Positions 38,517 through 46,512 of a DNA stretch of 64,000 nucleotides are shown piece after piece. How positions within the stretch are numbered: the stretch's first letter is position 1; the number at the start of each line of letters is the position of its first letter. The notes beneath the pieces are model-generated. The model had not been told where the DNA came from. It made no database searches and saw nothing but the letters and a program-made list of their open reading frames with translations. The translations under genes and the position numbers were made by a program. The stretch comes from Stenotrophomonas sp. Marseille-Q4652 (GTDB taxonomy: Bacteria > Pseudomonadota > Gammaproteobacteria > Xanthomonadales > Xanthomonadaceae): assembly GCF_916618915.1 (NCBI RefSeq), contig NZ_CAKAKE010000001.1:1550001-1614000 (forward strand), given 5' to 3'.

Positions 38517-38527
38517 AGGCGTTAGGC
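38517..38527 (+). repeat. Right end of the interrupted attC (core GTTAGGC)
   Basis: AGGCGTTAGGC carries the R'' core GTTAGGC (38521-38527), complementary to GCCTAAC at 37310-37316. The HNH cassette starts after it. Confidence 0.85.
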
Positions 38528-38552
38528 GCGTACCCACTGCTCCGGAAAATCA

Positions 38553-38885
38553 ATGAACCGATGGAACATTCCAAGTTGGCTTGAGGCGGAAGTAATCGCA
38601 CGCGACACTGATTGCGTTTATTGCCGATCTCCTTTTTCCGATCGGGATGGCCCAAAGCGGAGCCGCCCAAGCTGGGAGCACATCATCAATGACATGCGCA
38701 TTGTCACGCGCGAGAACATTGTCTTGTGCTGCATAGGCTGCAACGCCAGCAAGGGCGCTAGGGAGTTGCAGGCCTGGCTTGCCTCTCCCTATTGTCAGAT
38801 GCGGGGCATCGGCCCCCACACTGTGGCGCCCGTTGTGCAAGACGCCATTTCCAGGTGCTATCCCGCCAGCGCGGGCGGCGCCTAA
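38553..38885 (+). CDS. HNH endonuclease domain protein (cassette gene)
   Basis: A 110-residue single-domain HNH nuclease. It has zinc knuckle pairs DCVYCRSPF and LCCIGCNASKG, with the central PSWEHIIN (His) and an Asn in TRENIVLC, completing the HNH pattern. Such stand-alone HNH proteins occur in cassettes and defence loci; the target is unknown. The ATG at 38553 lies 26 bp after the attC core. No complete attC follows the gene; only GCCTAA is seen at its stop codon. Confidence 0.82.
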   Translation: MNRWNIPSWLEAEVIARDTDCVYCRSPFSDRDGPKRSRPSWEHIINDMRIVTRENIVLCCIGCNASKGARELQAWLASPYCQMRGIGPHTVAPVVQDAISRCYPASAGGA

Positions 38886-39052
38886 AAAAACTGGGGGAGA
38901 TTAAAACCGGGGTCAGAGTCGCGTTTCCTCGCAACACGCTCCATAACTGCCTGCTCGAGTCGTACTCGTGAGGCTGATCAACGGCGCCTGCACCTGGCCA
39001 GTCTGTGCTGCGTTTTGCGTTCGGATCGATTTCCGCCTTGGGAAGAACGCAC
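38886..39052 (+). other. Right boundary of the integron-like region, no gene seen
   Basis: 167 bp with an A-rich stretch and a GGGGTCAGAGT motif. No GTTRRRY core with a partner is present. The downstream chromosome resumes with the OsmC gene, whose ribosome binding site GGGAAG lies near 39040. Confidence 0.4.
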
Positions 39053-39469
39053 GTGGAAATCTCGGCAAAGGTCGTCAGTAGCCTTGATGGGGTTGAGGTA
39101 CGGGTCGCCACCGGTGCATCCCTGCAGACCCTGGCAGTTCCCGCGAAGGCCACGGGCCGCGGCAGCGCGGTGAATGGAGGCGAGTTCCTCGCCTTGGCGG
39201 TGGCTACCTGCTATTGCAACGATCTTTACCGCGAAGCGGAGCGGCTGGGCATTGCCATTTCCGCGTGCGAAGTGATTGCCACCGCCCTTTTCAACGGCAT
39301 CGGCCAGGGCGCCGCGTCGATCCGCTACGCGGCACGGGTGGAATCCAGCGCAGCCCTAGAACGGATTGAACAACTGCTGTCGGAGACAGACCGGCGGGCC
39401 GAGGTGCACAACACACTGCGGGCAGGCTGTGCCGTCGAACGGGTTGCACGGCACGATCCGGCGGACTGA
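39053..39469 (+). CDS. OsmC-family protein
   Basis: A 138-residue OsmC/Ohr-fold protein. It has the buried-Cys helix FLALAVATCYCNDLYREAER and a following beta strand region. The family reduces organic hydroperoxides or acts on small thiols when two Cys are present; here the first Cys pair is adjacent in one helix, and a further Cys is in ISACEVIA. The GTG at 39053 after GGGAAG is preferred over a GTG at 39005. Confidence 0.78.
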   Translation: MEISAKVVSSLDGVEVRVATGASLQTLAVPAKATGRGSAVNGGEFLALAVATCYCNDLYREAERLGIAISACEVIATALFNGIGQGAASIRYAARVESSAALERIEQLLSETDRRAEVHNTLRAGCAVERVARHDPAD

Positions 39470-39544
39470 CCCGGCCGCTTCGGTGTGGTCGTGCCATGCA
39501 TGTTTTCGCGTTTCCCATCGCATCCACCCGCCCGGAGAACCGCC

Positions 39545-40024
39545 ATGTCCCCTGCCTGGTCGTCGCGCCTGCTGGCGTTGGCTTTGCCGTTGTTTGCCTG
39601 GTCGTCCTCCGTGGTGGCCGGGCCGCCAACGTCGGCACGTGATCAGGTCTGGGAGGCCGAGAAGGCGTTCGCACGCAGCATGGCCAAACGTGACCTTGCG
39701 GCCTTTGGACGCTTCATTGCCGACGACGCGCTGTTCTTCTCCGGCACCACCGCCGTGCATGGCAAGGCCGCGGTGGTCCAGGAGTGGTCGGCGTTCTTCC
39801 AGGGTGAGTCGGCGCCGTTTTCCTGGGAGCCGGACCAGGTGGAAGTACTGCAATCCGGAACGCTGGCAGTAAGCACCGGGCCGGTCCGTGACCCTAACGG
39901 CAAGGTGGTGGCGCGCTTCAACTCGGTCTGGCGGCTGGAAGCGCCCGGGACGTGGCGGGTGATCATCGACAAGGGCAGCCCGCCTTCGCCCGGCCCGCAG
40001 GTGGGCGAGTCGGGCGCTGACTGA
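39545..40024 (+). CDS. Exported SnoaL/DUF4440-like protein
   Basis: A 159-residue protein with a signal peptide (LLALALPLFAWSSSVVAG). The mature domain has the NTF2-like pattern of DUF4440: EKAFARSMAKRDLAAFGRFI, DDALFFSGTTAVHGKAAVVQ, then strands ending LEAPGTWRVIIDKG. Ligand unknown. The ATG at 39545 gives the signal peptide. Confidence 0.78.
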   Translation: MSPAWSSRLLALALPLFAWSSSVVAGPPTSARDQVWEAEKAFARSMAKRDLAAFGRFIADDALFFSGTTAVHGKAAVVQEWSAFFQGESAPFSWEPDQVEVLQSGTLAVSTGPVRDPNGKVVARFNSVWRLEAPGTWRVIIDKGSPPSPGPQVGESGAD

Positions 40025-40032
40025 CCGGCGGC

Positions 40033-41076
40033 TCAATCCGCCGCCAGCACCGGCTCCAGCAGGCGGAACGTCCCGGCCGTTGCATCCATCTCCACCTTGC
40101 CGCCGACCGGCACGATGAACTGCTCGGGGATGTGGCCGATCATCGCGCCGCGGTAGGCGGGGATCTTCAGCGGCAGGATGTAGTCGTCGAGGATCTCGTC
40201 CAGGGTCAATGAGCCGTAACCGTCGCCCGGGCTGCAGTCGCTGCACTCGCCGAAGATGAAGCCGGCGATCTGGTCGAGCGCGCCCATCAGCTTCAAGGTG
40301 CTGAACATGCGGTCAACGCGGTACGGCGCCTCGCCCACGTCCTCCAGGAACAGTATCTTGCCGCGGAAGTCCGGCAGGTAAGGCGAGCCGGCCAGCGCGG
40401 TGAGGACGGTCAGGTTGCCGCCGACCAGCTCGCCACGCGCGATGCCCGGGCGGAGGGTCAGGGTGCGGTTCCTGCGCGGCACCAGCTCGCCGTCGTGGTC
40501 GACCTTGTTGCGGTACTCCATCAGCTCGCGCTGGAAGAACAGCCGTTCGAACTGGTCGGCGTTGAAGCGGTTCCAGCTGCCGGCGCCGATCTGGCCGTGA
40601 AAGGTGACCAACCCGGTCTTCGCGTGGATGGCGCTGTGCAGCGCGGTGATGTCCGAGTACCCGAGCAACACCTTGGGATTGCGGCGGATCAGTTCGTAAT
40701 CCAGCAGCGGCAGCAGGCGCGCGGCACCCGAGCCGCCACGTACGCAGACGATGGCCTTGACCTGCCTGTCGGCGAACATCGCGTTGAGGTCACCGGCGCG
40801 CTCGGCATCGGTGCCGGCCAGGTGGCCATGGCGCGCGGCGTAGTGCTCGCCGGTCTTTACCTTGAAGCCGAGCGCTTCCATCTGCTCGCGGGCCAGCTGC
40901 AGGCCCAGCCGGTCGGCAGTGGCAGAGGATGGACTGACCAGGCCCACGGTGTCGCCCTTGTTGAGCGCAGGTGCCAGCAGCCGGCCCCTGGGCGATGCCG
41001 CCATGGCGCCGCGCAGGCCGATCAGGGGAAGCGTGGCCGCCAGCGCGGTGCCCGCAATGAATCGCCGTCTATCCAT
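40033..41076 (-). CDS. S66-family LD-carboxypeptidase, Tat-exported
   Basis: A 347-residue peptidase of the LdcA/MccF family. It has a twin-arginine signal (MDRRRFIAGTALAATLPLIG). The nucleophile Ser is in LLGYSDITAL, the Glu and His of the triad in VGEAPYRVDRM and AMIGHIPEQF, and VCVRGGSGAARLLPLLDY is conserved. It cleaves LD-bonds in murein tetrapeptides (or detoxifies microcin-type compounds). A periplasmic location is suggested by the signal. The frame upstream of 41076 lacks homology. Confidence 0.9.
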   Translation of the reverse strand: MDRRRFIAGTALAATLPLIGLRGAMAASPRGRLLAPALNKGDTVGLVSPSSATADRLGLQLAREQMEALGFKVKTGEHYAARHGHLAGTDAERAGDLNAMFADRQVKAIVCVRGGSGAARLLPLLDYELIRRNPKVLLGYSDITALHSAIHAKTGLVTFHGQIGAGSWNRFNADQFERLFFQRELMEYRNKVDHDGELVPRRNRTLTLRPGIARGELVGGNLTVLTALAGSPYLPDFRGKILFLEDVGEAPYRVDRMFSTLKLMGALDQIAGFIFGECSDCSPGDGYGSLTLDEILDDYILPLKIPAYRGAMIGHIPEQFIVPVGGKVEMDATAGTFRLLEPVLAAD

Positions 41077-41161
41077 CGAGTCTGGTTCCGAAAGTTCGCA
41101 CGGCAATCTAGCAATACCGGCGTGGCACGGCCAACAGGAGAACGCGGGGCTGCGGACAACG

Positions 41162-41554
41162 CTACGGCTGCTCCCTGCCCAGTACCTCCCGGTCGCGCTC
41201 GTAGTGCTGACGTAGCGGGAATGGCGGCAGCCACGACTCACGACGCACGGTCCAACCCTCGTAGGTCGGCATGAGCTGGTCGGGCGCATCGAGCGCGCCC
41301 AGGTGGATTTCGACCTCGTCGTCGGTACGGGCGAACACCGACGAGCCACAGGCCGGGCAGAAATGCCGGGCCTTGTAGTCGTGCAGCTCGCCTTCGACGC
41401 TGACCGCGTCCTCGGGAAAGATTGCCGAGGCGCTGAACAGCGCGCCGTGGTGCTTGCGGCAACCCAGGCAGTGGCAGATGCCGACCCGCCAGGGTGTGCC
41501 GGTGGCCACTAACCTCACGTTGCCGCACTGGCAGCCGCCATTGAACCGATCCAT
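41162..41554 (-). CDS. GFA/CENP-V family zinc protein
   Basis: A 130-residue GFA-fold protein. Zinc ligands appear in GGCQCGNVRL, CHCLGCRKHHG and HFCPACGSSVFAR. The ATG at 41554 is preceded by GAGGAG six bases away; a GTG two codons upstream is less likely. Substrate unknown. Paralogue of 31947-32303. Confidence 0.87.
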   Translation of the reverse strand: MDRFNGGCQCGNVRLVATGTPWRVGICHCLGCRKHHGALFSASAIFPEDAVSVEGELHDYKARHFCPACGSSVFARTDDEVEIHLGALDAPDQLMPTYEGWTVRRESWLPPFPLRQHYERDREVLGREQP

Positions 41555-41673
41555 GCCCACTCCTCGCGTCTCAGCCGGAGGCTCATGCTAGCGGCGGCGT
41601 GCGCCCGGCGTGGCTGAACAAGGGGCTGGCCGGGACGCGCGTATCGTTCGCCCGTCGCCCTGCGGGACTGACC

Positions 41674-42048
41674 ATGGCCACCATCACCCAGGTCCGCTTC
41701 ACCCTGGCCGAGCCCGACCTTGCCCGCGCCACGGCCTGGTACACCTCGGCGCTGGGGATGGCGGTGGATTTCACTGCGCCGGGCTGGAGCTTCCTGTCAC
41801 GTGGCGCCTTTAGGGTGATGCTGGGCGAATGCCCGGATGCGTTGCCGGCCGATGCCCTGGGCGACCACAGCTGGTACGGCTATGTCACCGTGGATGACGC
41901 GGGCGCGCTGTTCGACGAATATCGCGCGGCCGGGGTGGAGTTCACCCAGTTGCTGGCCGACAAGCCCTGGGGCATGCGTGAGTTCGGCATCCGCACACCC
42001 GATGGTCACCGCCTGATGTTCGGCCAGGAGCTGCAGGCTGGTCGCTAG
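41674..42048 (+). CDS. VOC-family protein (glyoxalase/dioxygenase fold)
   Basis: A 124-residue single-module VOC protein: VRFTLAEPDLARATAWYTSA at the N terminus and DEYRAAGVEFTQL, EFGIRTPDGHRLMFGQ at the C terminus. The metal ligands usual for glyoxalase are not all evident, so substrate and chemistry are open. Start ATG 41674. Confidence 0.82.
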   Translation: MATITQVRFTLAEPDLARATAWYTSALGMAVDFTAPGWSFLSRGAFRVMLGECPDALPADALGDHSWYGYVTVDDAGALFDEYRAAGVEFTQLLADKPWGMREFGIRTPDGHRLMFGQELQAGR

Positions 42049-42067
42049 CGGCTTGACGAGGAGTGCC

Positions 42068-42457
42068 ATGCACATCAGCAGACGTGGTTTCATCGTTGCC
42101 ACTGCCGGGGCAGTGATTGCCAGCGCCGGCGCGACATCCATTACCCAGGGCGGAAACATGTACGGACTGATCGGAAAGATGCGGGCGGTGCCCGGCCAGC
42201 GCGATGCGCTGATCCAGATCCTGCTCGAAGGCGTCAGCGGCATGCCGGGATGCCTGAGCTATGTGGTGGCGCGTGACCCCGGCGACGGGGATGCGATCTG
42301 GATCACCGAGGTCTGGGACAACGCGGCCAGCCACAAGGCCTCGCTGTCGCTGCCGTCGGTGCAGGACGCGATCGCGCGGGGTCGCCCGCTGATTGCCGGC
42401 TTCGACCAGCACATCGAAACCGCGCCGGTAGGCGGCCACGGGCTCCCCGTGGCCTGA
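42068..42457 (+). CDS. Antibiotic biosynthesis monooxygenase (ABM)-fold protein, Tat-type signal
   Basis: A 129-residue protein. It starts MHISRRGFIVATAGAVIASA, a twin-arginine-like signal peptide. The ABM ferredoxin-like domain follows: MYGLIGKMRAVPGQRDALIQ, GCLSYVVARDPGDGDAIWIT, EVWDNAASHKASLSLPSVQ. Members are small cofactor-free oxygenases or heme-degrading proteins. GAGGAG precedes the ATG at 42068. Confidence 0.83.
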   Translation: MHISRRGFIVATAGAVIASAGATSITQGGNMYGLIGKMRAVPGQRDALIQILLEGVSGMPGCLSYVVARDPGDGDAIWITEVWDNAASHKASLSLPSVQDAIARGRPLIAGFDQHIETAPVGGHGLPVA

Positions 42458-42508
42458 CGATACCTGCGGCATCCGGGCGGCACGCAGCCGGCCCGGATGC
42501 CGGTGGTC

Positions 42509-44083
42509 TCACTTCTTCTCCGGCACCGGACGCAGCAGCAGGTCCTGGAAGTCGAAGCTGAAATCGGTCAGCGAGGACACCGCCTGCATGCGCACCTCGC
42601 GCACCTTGCCGTCCGGATCGAGGCTGAAATTGACGAAGGCATCGGCGTTGAGCGCGCGGTCGTCCCAGCGCACGATGAAGGTGTCGTGCTGCCAGTGCTC
42701 CAGTGTGCCGACCAGCTGGTCGGTATTGGCAAAGCGCATGCGCAGCTGCCTGCCCTGCTGCTGGATGGCGATGTCGCCGTACCAGGCGTCGCGGTAATTG
42801 CCGGCATAGCCGGACAGCGGGAGCGACGGTTTGGAGCGCGTGTTGCGGGCTTCCACGTGCTTGCGCCACTGCTCGTCGGCATTGTCCTTCGACTTGGCCA
42901 CCGAGGCGGCATAGGCGGCAACCCAGTCGGTTTCGGGCGCATCGAGGAAGGCGTCGAGCACGCTCATGGTGATGGCGTTGAAGGCCGCGCCGACTTCCTG
43001 GTTGGTCAGCACCACCACGCCCAGCTCCTTGCCCGGCACCAGGGTCAGGCGCGAGACCTGGCCCGGCCAGCCGCCGGTGTGCCAGACCAGTTTGTTGCCG
43101 CGGTAGTCGCTCAGGCTCCAGCCCTGGCCGTAGCCGGCGTAGTTGGGCATGGCCGCTTCCAGCTGCGGCACGTTCGGCTTGCTCACCACCTGCGGGATGA
43201 GCATCTGCCACATCTGCTGCTGGGTCTTTTCGGTGAACAGCGGCGTGCCGTCGGCGAGCTTGCCCTCGGCCAGCTGCACCTTCATCCACCTGGCCATGTC
43301 ATGGACGCTGGAATAGATGCCACCGGCGCCGGCCGCATTGGACCAGGTCAGCGGCGGCACGGTGCGCAGGTCGGTGAAGTCGTACTTGGCGTGTCCGATG
43401 GCGGCCTTGTCGCCCGGGCGCAGGTGGTCGGCGTTGTAGCGGGTGCCGTCCATGCCGACCTTGTCGAAGATGCGCTGCTGCAGGAAGTCGGCGAACGACT
43501 GCCCGGACACGCGCTCGATCACCTGCTGGGCCACGGCGTAGAGGATGTTGTCGTAGGCGTAGCGGTCGCGGAAGCCACCCTTGAGCGGGACATTGGCCAG
43601 GCGCTGCACCACCTCGGCATTGCTGTAGCGCGTGGCCGGCCAGAACAGCAGGTCGCCGGCGCCCAGGGTCAGCCCGCTGCGGTGGGCCAACAGGTCGCGG
43701 ATGCGCATCTCGCCGGTGACATAGGGATCGGACATGCGGAACGAGGGCAGGTGTTCGATCACCCGGTCGTCCATCGTGAGCTTGCCTTCCTCGGCCAGCA
43801 GGTTCAGCGCGGTGGCGGTGAAAGCCTTGGTGTTGGAGGCGATCGCAAACAGCGTGTCCGGCTCGACCGGTTCGGGCTTGCCCAGCTCGCGCACGCCCCA
43901 GCCACGCTCCAGAACCACTTCGCCGTCCTTGACCACGGCCACGGCGATGCCCGGGACATCGAATTCGGCCCGCACCCGCTCGATGGTCTCGTCCAGCTGC
44001 TGCAGGCGGGCCGGCACTTCGGCCGCCGCCGTCGGGATACAGGCCATCAGCAACACTCCCCCAAACCACGACTTGTTCAACAC
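42509..44083 (-). CDS. Serine hydrolase of the class C beta-lactamase / penicillin-binding-protein fold
   Basis: A 524-residue exported protein with a signal peptide (WFGGVLLMACIPTAAA). Active-site motifs are FAIASNTKAF (SxxK), RYAYDNILYA (YxN) and WHTGGWPG (HTG). After about residue 380 a C-terminal beta domain (LPLSGYAGNYRDAWYGDIAI) of the DUF3471 type follows. Such proteins are peptidases or esterases rather than true beta-lactamases. GTG 44083 follows GGAGAAGC and directly precedes the signal peptide; TTG 44080 is an alternative. Confidence 0.87.
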   Translation of the reverse strand: MLNKSWFGGVLLMACIPTAAAEVPARLQQLDETIERVRAEFDVPGIAVAVVKDGEVVLERGWGVRELGKPEPVEPDTLFAIASNTKAFTATALNLLAEEGKLTMDDRVIEHLPSFRMSDPYVTGEMRIRDLLAHRSGLTLGAGDLLFWPATRYSNAEVVQRLANVPLKGGFRDRYAYDNILYAVAQQVIERVSGQSFADFLQQRIFDKVGMDGTRYNADHLRPGDKAAIGHAKYDFTDLRTVPPLTWSNAAGAGGIYSSVHDMARWMKVQLAEGKLADGTPLFTEKTQQQMWQMLIPQVVSKPNVPQLEAAMPNYAGYGQGWSLSDYRGNKLVWHTGGWPGQVSRLTLVPGKELGVVVLTNQEVGAAFNAITMSVLDAFLDAPETDWVAAYAASVAKSKDNADEQWRKHVEARNTRSKPSLPLSGYAGNYRDAWYGDIAIQQQGRQLRMRFANTDQLVGTLEHWQHDTFIVRWDDRALNADAFVNFSLDPDGKVREVRMQAVSSLTDFSFDFQDLLLRPVPEKK

Positions 44084-44184
44084 GCTTCTCCGGTTGTAGC
44101 GGGCGCAGCACCGGCCCGCGGGCATTCGCACGATGGTAACGCGGCAGTGCACACGCTCGACCTCCCGTGCCCCGGAGAAAGCCG

Positions 44185-44676
44185 ATGTCGCAGCCGGCCG
44201 ATACCATCGCCACCCTCATTCCCTGCCTGCGCTATCGCGAAGCCCCGGCCGCGATCGAGTGGCTGTGCCGGGCCTTCGGTTTCGAGCGCCACGCCGTGTA
44301 CCAGGACGGCGACACCGTGCACCACGCCGAGCTGGTGTACGGCCGCGGGATGATCATGCTCGGCTCGGCCGGCGGCCACAGCGTCTGGGGCAAGGCCATC
44401 GTCCAGCCCGACGAGATCGGCCTGCGCGAGACCCAGAGCGCCTGCGTGATCGTGGCCGATGCCGACGCGCATTACGCCCGCGCCACCGCGGCCGGCGCGC
44501 AGGTGGTGATCGACATCGCCGACCAGGACTACGGTGGCCGCGGCTATGCCTGCCGCGACCTGGAAGGCCACCTCTGGTGGTTCGGCACCTACGATCCGTG
44601 GCTGGCGCACGGATCGACCGCCAGCGACGCGGCACAATCGCCCTCTCCTGCCCAGCCACGGCCCGCCCATGACTGA
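44185..44676 (+). CDS. VOC-family glyoxalase-like protein
   Basis: A 163-residue VOC protein: TLIPCLRYREAPAAIEWLCR at the N terminus, VYQDGDTVHHAELVYGRGMI (His and Glu ligand-like) and a second half ending CRDLEGHLWWFGTYDPW (typical of PhnB-like proteins). Start ATG 44185 follows GGAGA. The end overlaps the DUF72 gene by 8 bp, indicating coupling. Confidence 0.83.
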   Translation: MSQPADTIATLIPCLRYREAPAAIEWLCRAFGFERHAVYQDGDTVHHAELVYGRGMIMLGSAGGHSVWGKAIVQPDEIGLRETQSACVIVADADAHYARATAAGAQVVIDIADQDYGGRGYACRDLEGHLWWFGTYDPWLAHGSTASDAAQSPSPAQPRPAHD

Positions 44677-45493
44677 CCTGTTCGATCCCGCCCCGCCCCG
44701 CCTCGACGGCATCCATGTCGGCATTGGCGGCTGGACCTTCGCGCCGTGGCGCGGCGGCATGTTCTATCCCGAAGGCCTGGTGCAGCGGCGCGAGCTGGAA
44801 TACGCCAGCCGCCAGCTGACTGCCATCGAGATCAACGGCACCTACTACGGCACGCAGAAGGCCGAGACCTACGCACGCTGGCGCGACGAGACCCCGGAGG
44901 GCTTCGTGTTCACCGCCAAGGCGCCCAAGCGCATCACCGCCTCGCGCAAGCTCTCCAGCACCGGCCCCCAGGTGGACGATTTCATCGGCGGCATCGCCAC
45001 CCTCGGTGATCGCCTGGCCGCGCTGCTGTGGCAGTTCGCCGAGGGCTACCGGATGGATGCCGACGAGTTCGCCGCCTTCCTGCAGTTGCTGCCGGCCCGC
45101 GCCGGTCGTCATGCATTGCGCCATGCGGTGGAGATCCGCGACCCGGGTTTCGTGGACGAGGCGGTGCTGGCGCAGCTGCGCGCCCACAACGTGGCACTGG
45201 TGTTCACCGATTCGCAGGATCACCCGTCCCATGCCGATCTGACCGCGGACTTCTGCTACGCCCGGCTGATGCGCAGCCGCGACATTGCCACCGGCTACAC
45301 CGCGCCGGAGCTGGCCAAGTGGGCCGACCGCCTGCATCGCTGGCGCGCCGGCGAGGACCTGGCCGAGCTGCCCCACGTGGACTCGGTGCAGGCCAAGGGC
45401 AGCAAGCGCGAGGTGTTCACCTTCTTCATCAGCTCGGCCAAGCACCGCAATCCGGCCGCGGCGATGAAACTGCAGCAACTGCTGACTGGCTGA
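44669..45493 (+). CDS. DUF72 (YecE-like) protein
   Basis: A 274-residue TIM-barrel-like DUF72 protein. Signatures: HVGIGGWTFAPWRGGMFYPE, LTAIEINGTYYGTQKAETYA, FVFTAKAPKRITASRKL, and the C-terminal VFTFFISSAKHRNPAAAMKL. Function unknown, though the fold resembles endonuclease IV-like barrels. The ATG at 44669 overlaps the upstream VOC gene. Confidence 0.9.
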   Translation: MTDLFDPAPPRLDGIHVGIGGWTFAPWRGGMFYPEGLVQRRELEYASRQLTAIEINGTYYGTQKAETYARWRDETPEGFVFTAKAPKRITASRKLSSTGPQVDDFIGGIATLGDRLAALLWQFAEGYRMDADEFAAFLQLLPARAGRHALRHAVEIRDPGFVDEAVLAQLRAHNVALVFTDSQDHPSHADLTADFCYARLMRSRDIATGYTAPELAKWADRLHRWRAGEDLAELPHVDSVQAKGSKREVFTFFISSAKHRNPAAAMKLQQLLTG

Positions 45494-45564
45494 AACCACG
45501 ACCCCGGCCCGGGGATGGGACCGATGGCACTGCCCGCGCGCGGGCGACGGGCGATAATGCGCCG

Positions 45565-46512
45565 ATGCCAATCACCGATACCCGCAAGGCGCTGCTGCAA
45601 ATCCACTTCTGCGTGCTGTTGTGGGGCATCACCGCCATCCTCGGCAAGCTGATCACCCTGCCCGCCCTGCCCCTGGTGTGGTGGCGGATGCTGCTGGTGG
45701 TGGCGATGCTGGCACTGATCCCGCGCGTGTGGCGCGGCCTGTCGGCGCTCAACCCGAAGCTGGCGCTGGCCTACTGCGGCATCGGCGCGCTGGTCGCCCT
45801 GCACTGGCTCACATTCTACGGCGCGGTGAAGCTGGCCAATGCGTCGGTGGCGGCCACCTGCATCGCGCTTGCGCCGGTATTTACCTCGATCATCGAACCC
45901 TGGGTTGCGCGGCGGCCGTTCCAGTTGCGCGAGCTGGCCTTTGGCATCGCGGTGCTGCCGGGCGTGGCGCTGGTGGTTGGCGGCGTGCCGGACGGCATGC
46001 GCCTGGGCGTGGCGGTGGGGGCGGCCTCGGCGCTGCTCGTGGGCCTGTTCGGCTCGTTCAACAAGCGCATGGTCGCCCATGCCGACCCGCTGACCGTGAC
46101 CGCGCTGGAACTGGGCGCCGGCACCCTGACCCTGACCCTGCTGGCACCGCTGCTGCCGTTCCTGCTGCCGGCGCTGGCCGCCGACCTGTGGGTGGTACCC
46201 GACCTGCATGACGGCCTGCTGCTGTTGCTGCTGTCGGGCGTCTGTACCCTGCTGCCGTTTGCCCTGGCGCTGGTGGCGCTGCATCACCTCAGCGCCTACA
46301 CCGTGCAGCTGGTTACCAATCTGGAACCGGTGTACGCGATCGTGCTGGCGATGCTGTTGCTGGGCGAACAGCGCGAGCTGACCCCGCAGTTCTACCTGGG
46401 CGTGGCCATCATCCTGGCTGCAGTGTTCCTGCATCCGCTGCTCAACCGGCGGCGCCCGGTGCAGCACGCCGAACTGCTGGCGACCTCAGAGGCGCGCAAC
46501 GTCGGAGAATGA
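45565..46512 (+). CDS. EamA/DMT-superfamily transporter
   Basis: A 315-residue inner-membrane protein with ten predicted helices in two EamA repeats: LLQIHFCVLLWGITAILGKL in the first and LLVGLFGSFNKRMVAHADPL in the second, with LVTNLEPVYAIVLAMLLLGE near the end. It probably exports a small metabolite; the substrate is unknown. The 3' end overlaps the convergent GAF-GGDEF gene by 27 bp. Confidence 0.88.
   Translation: MPITDTRKALLQIHFCVLLWGITAILGKLITLPALPLVWWRMLLVVAMLALIPRVWRGLSALNPKLALAYCGIGALVALHWLTFYGAVKLANASVAATCIALAPVFTSIIEPWVARRPFQLRELAFGIAVLPGVALVVGGVPDGMRLGVAVGAASALLVGLFGSFNKRMVAHADPLTVTALELGAGTLTLTLLAPLLPFLLPALAADLWVVPDLHDGLLLLLLSGVCTLLPFALALVALHHLSAYTVQLVTNLEPVYAIVLAMLLLGEQRELTPQFYLGVAIILAAVFLHPLLNRRRPVQHAELLATSEARNVGE

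Noticed and set aside
42497..44353. 618-codon + strand frame opposite the serine hydrolase
   Set aside because: The minus strand carries SxxK, YxN and HTG motifs and a signal peptide; the + frame has none.
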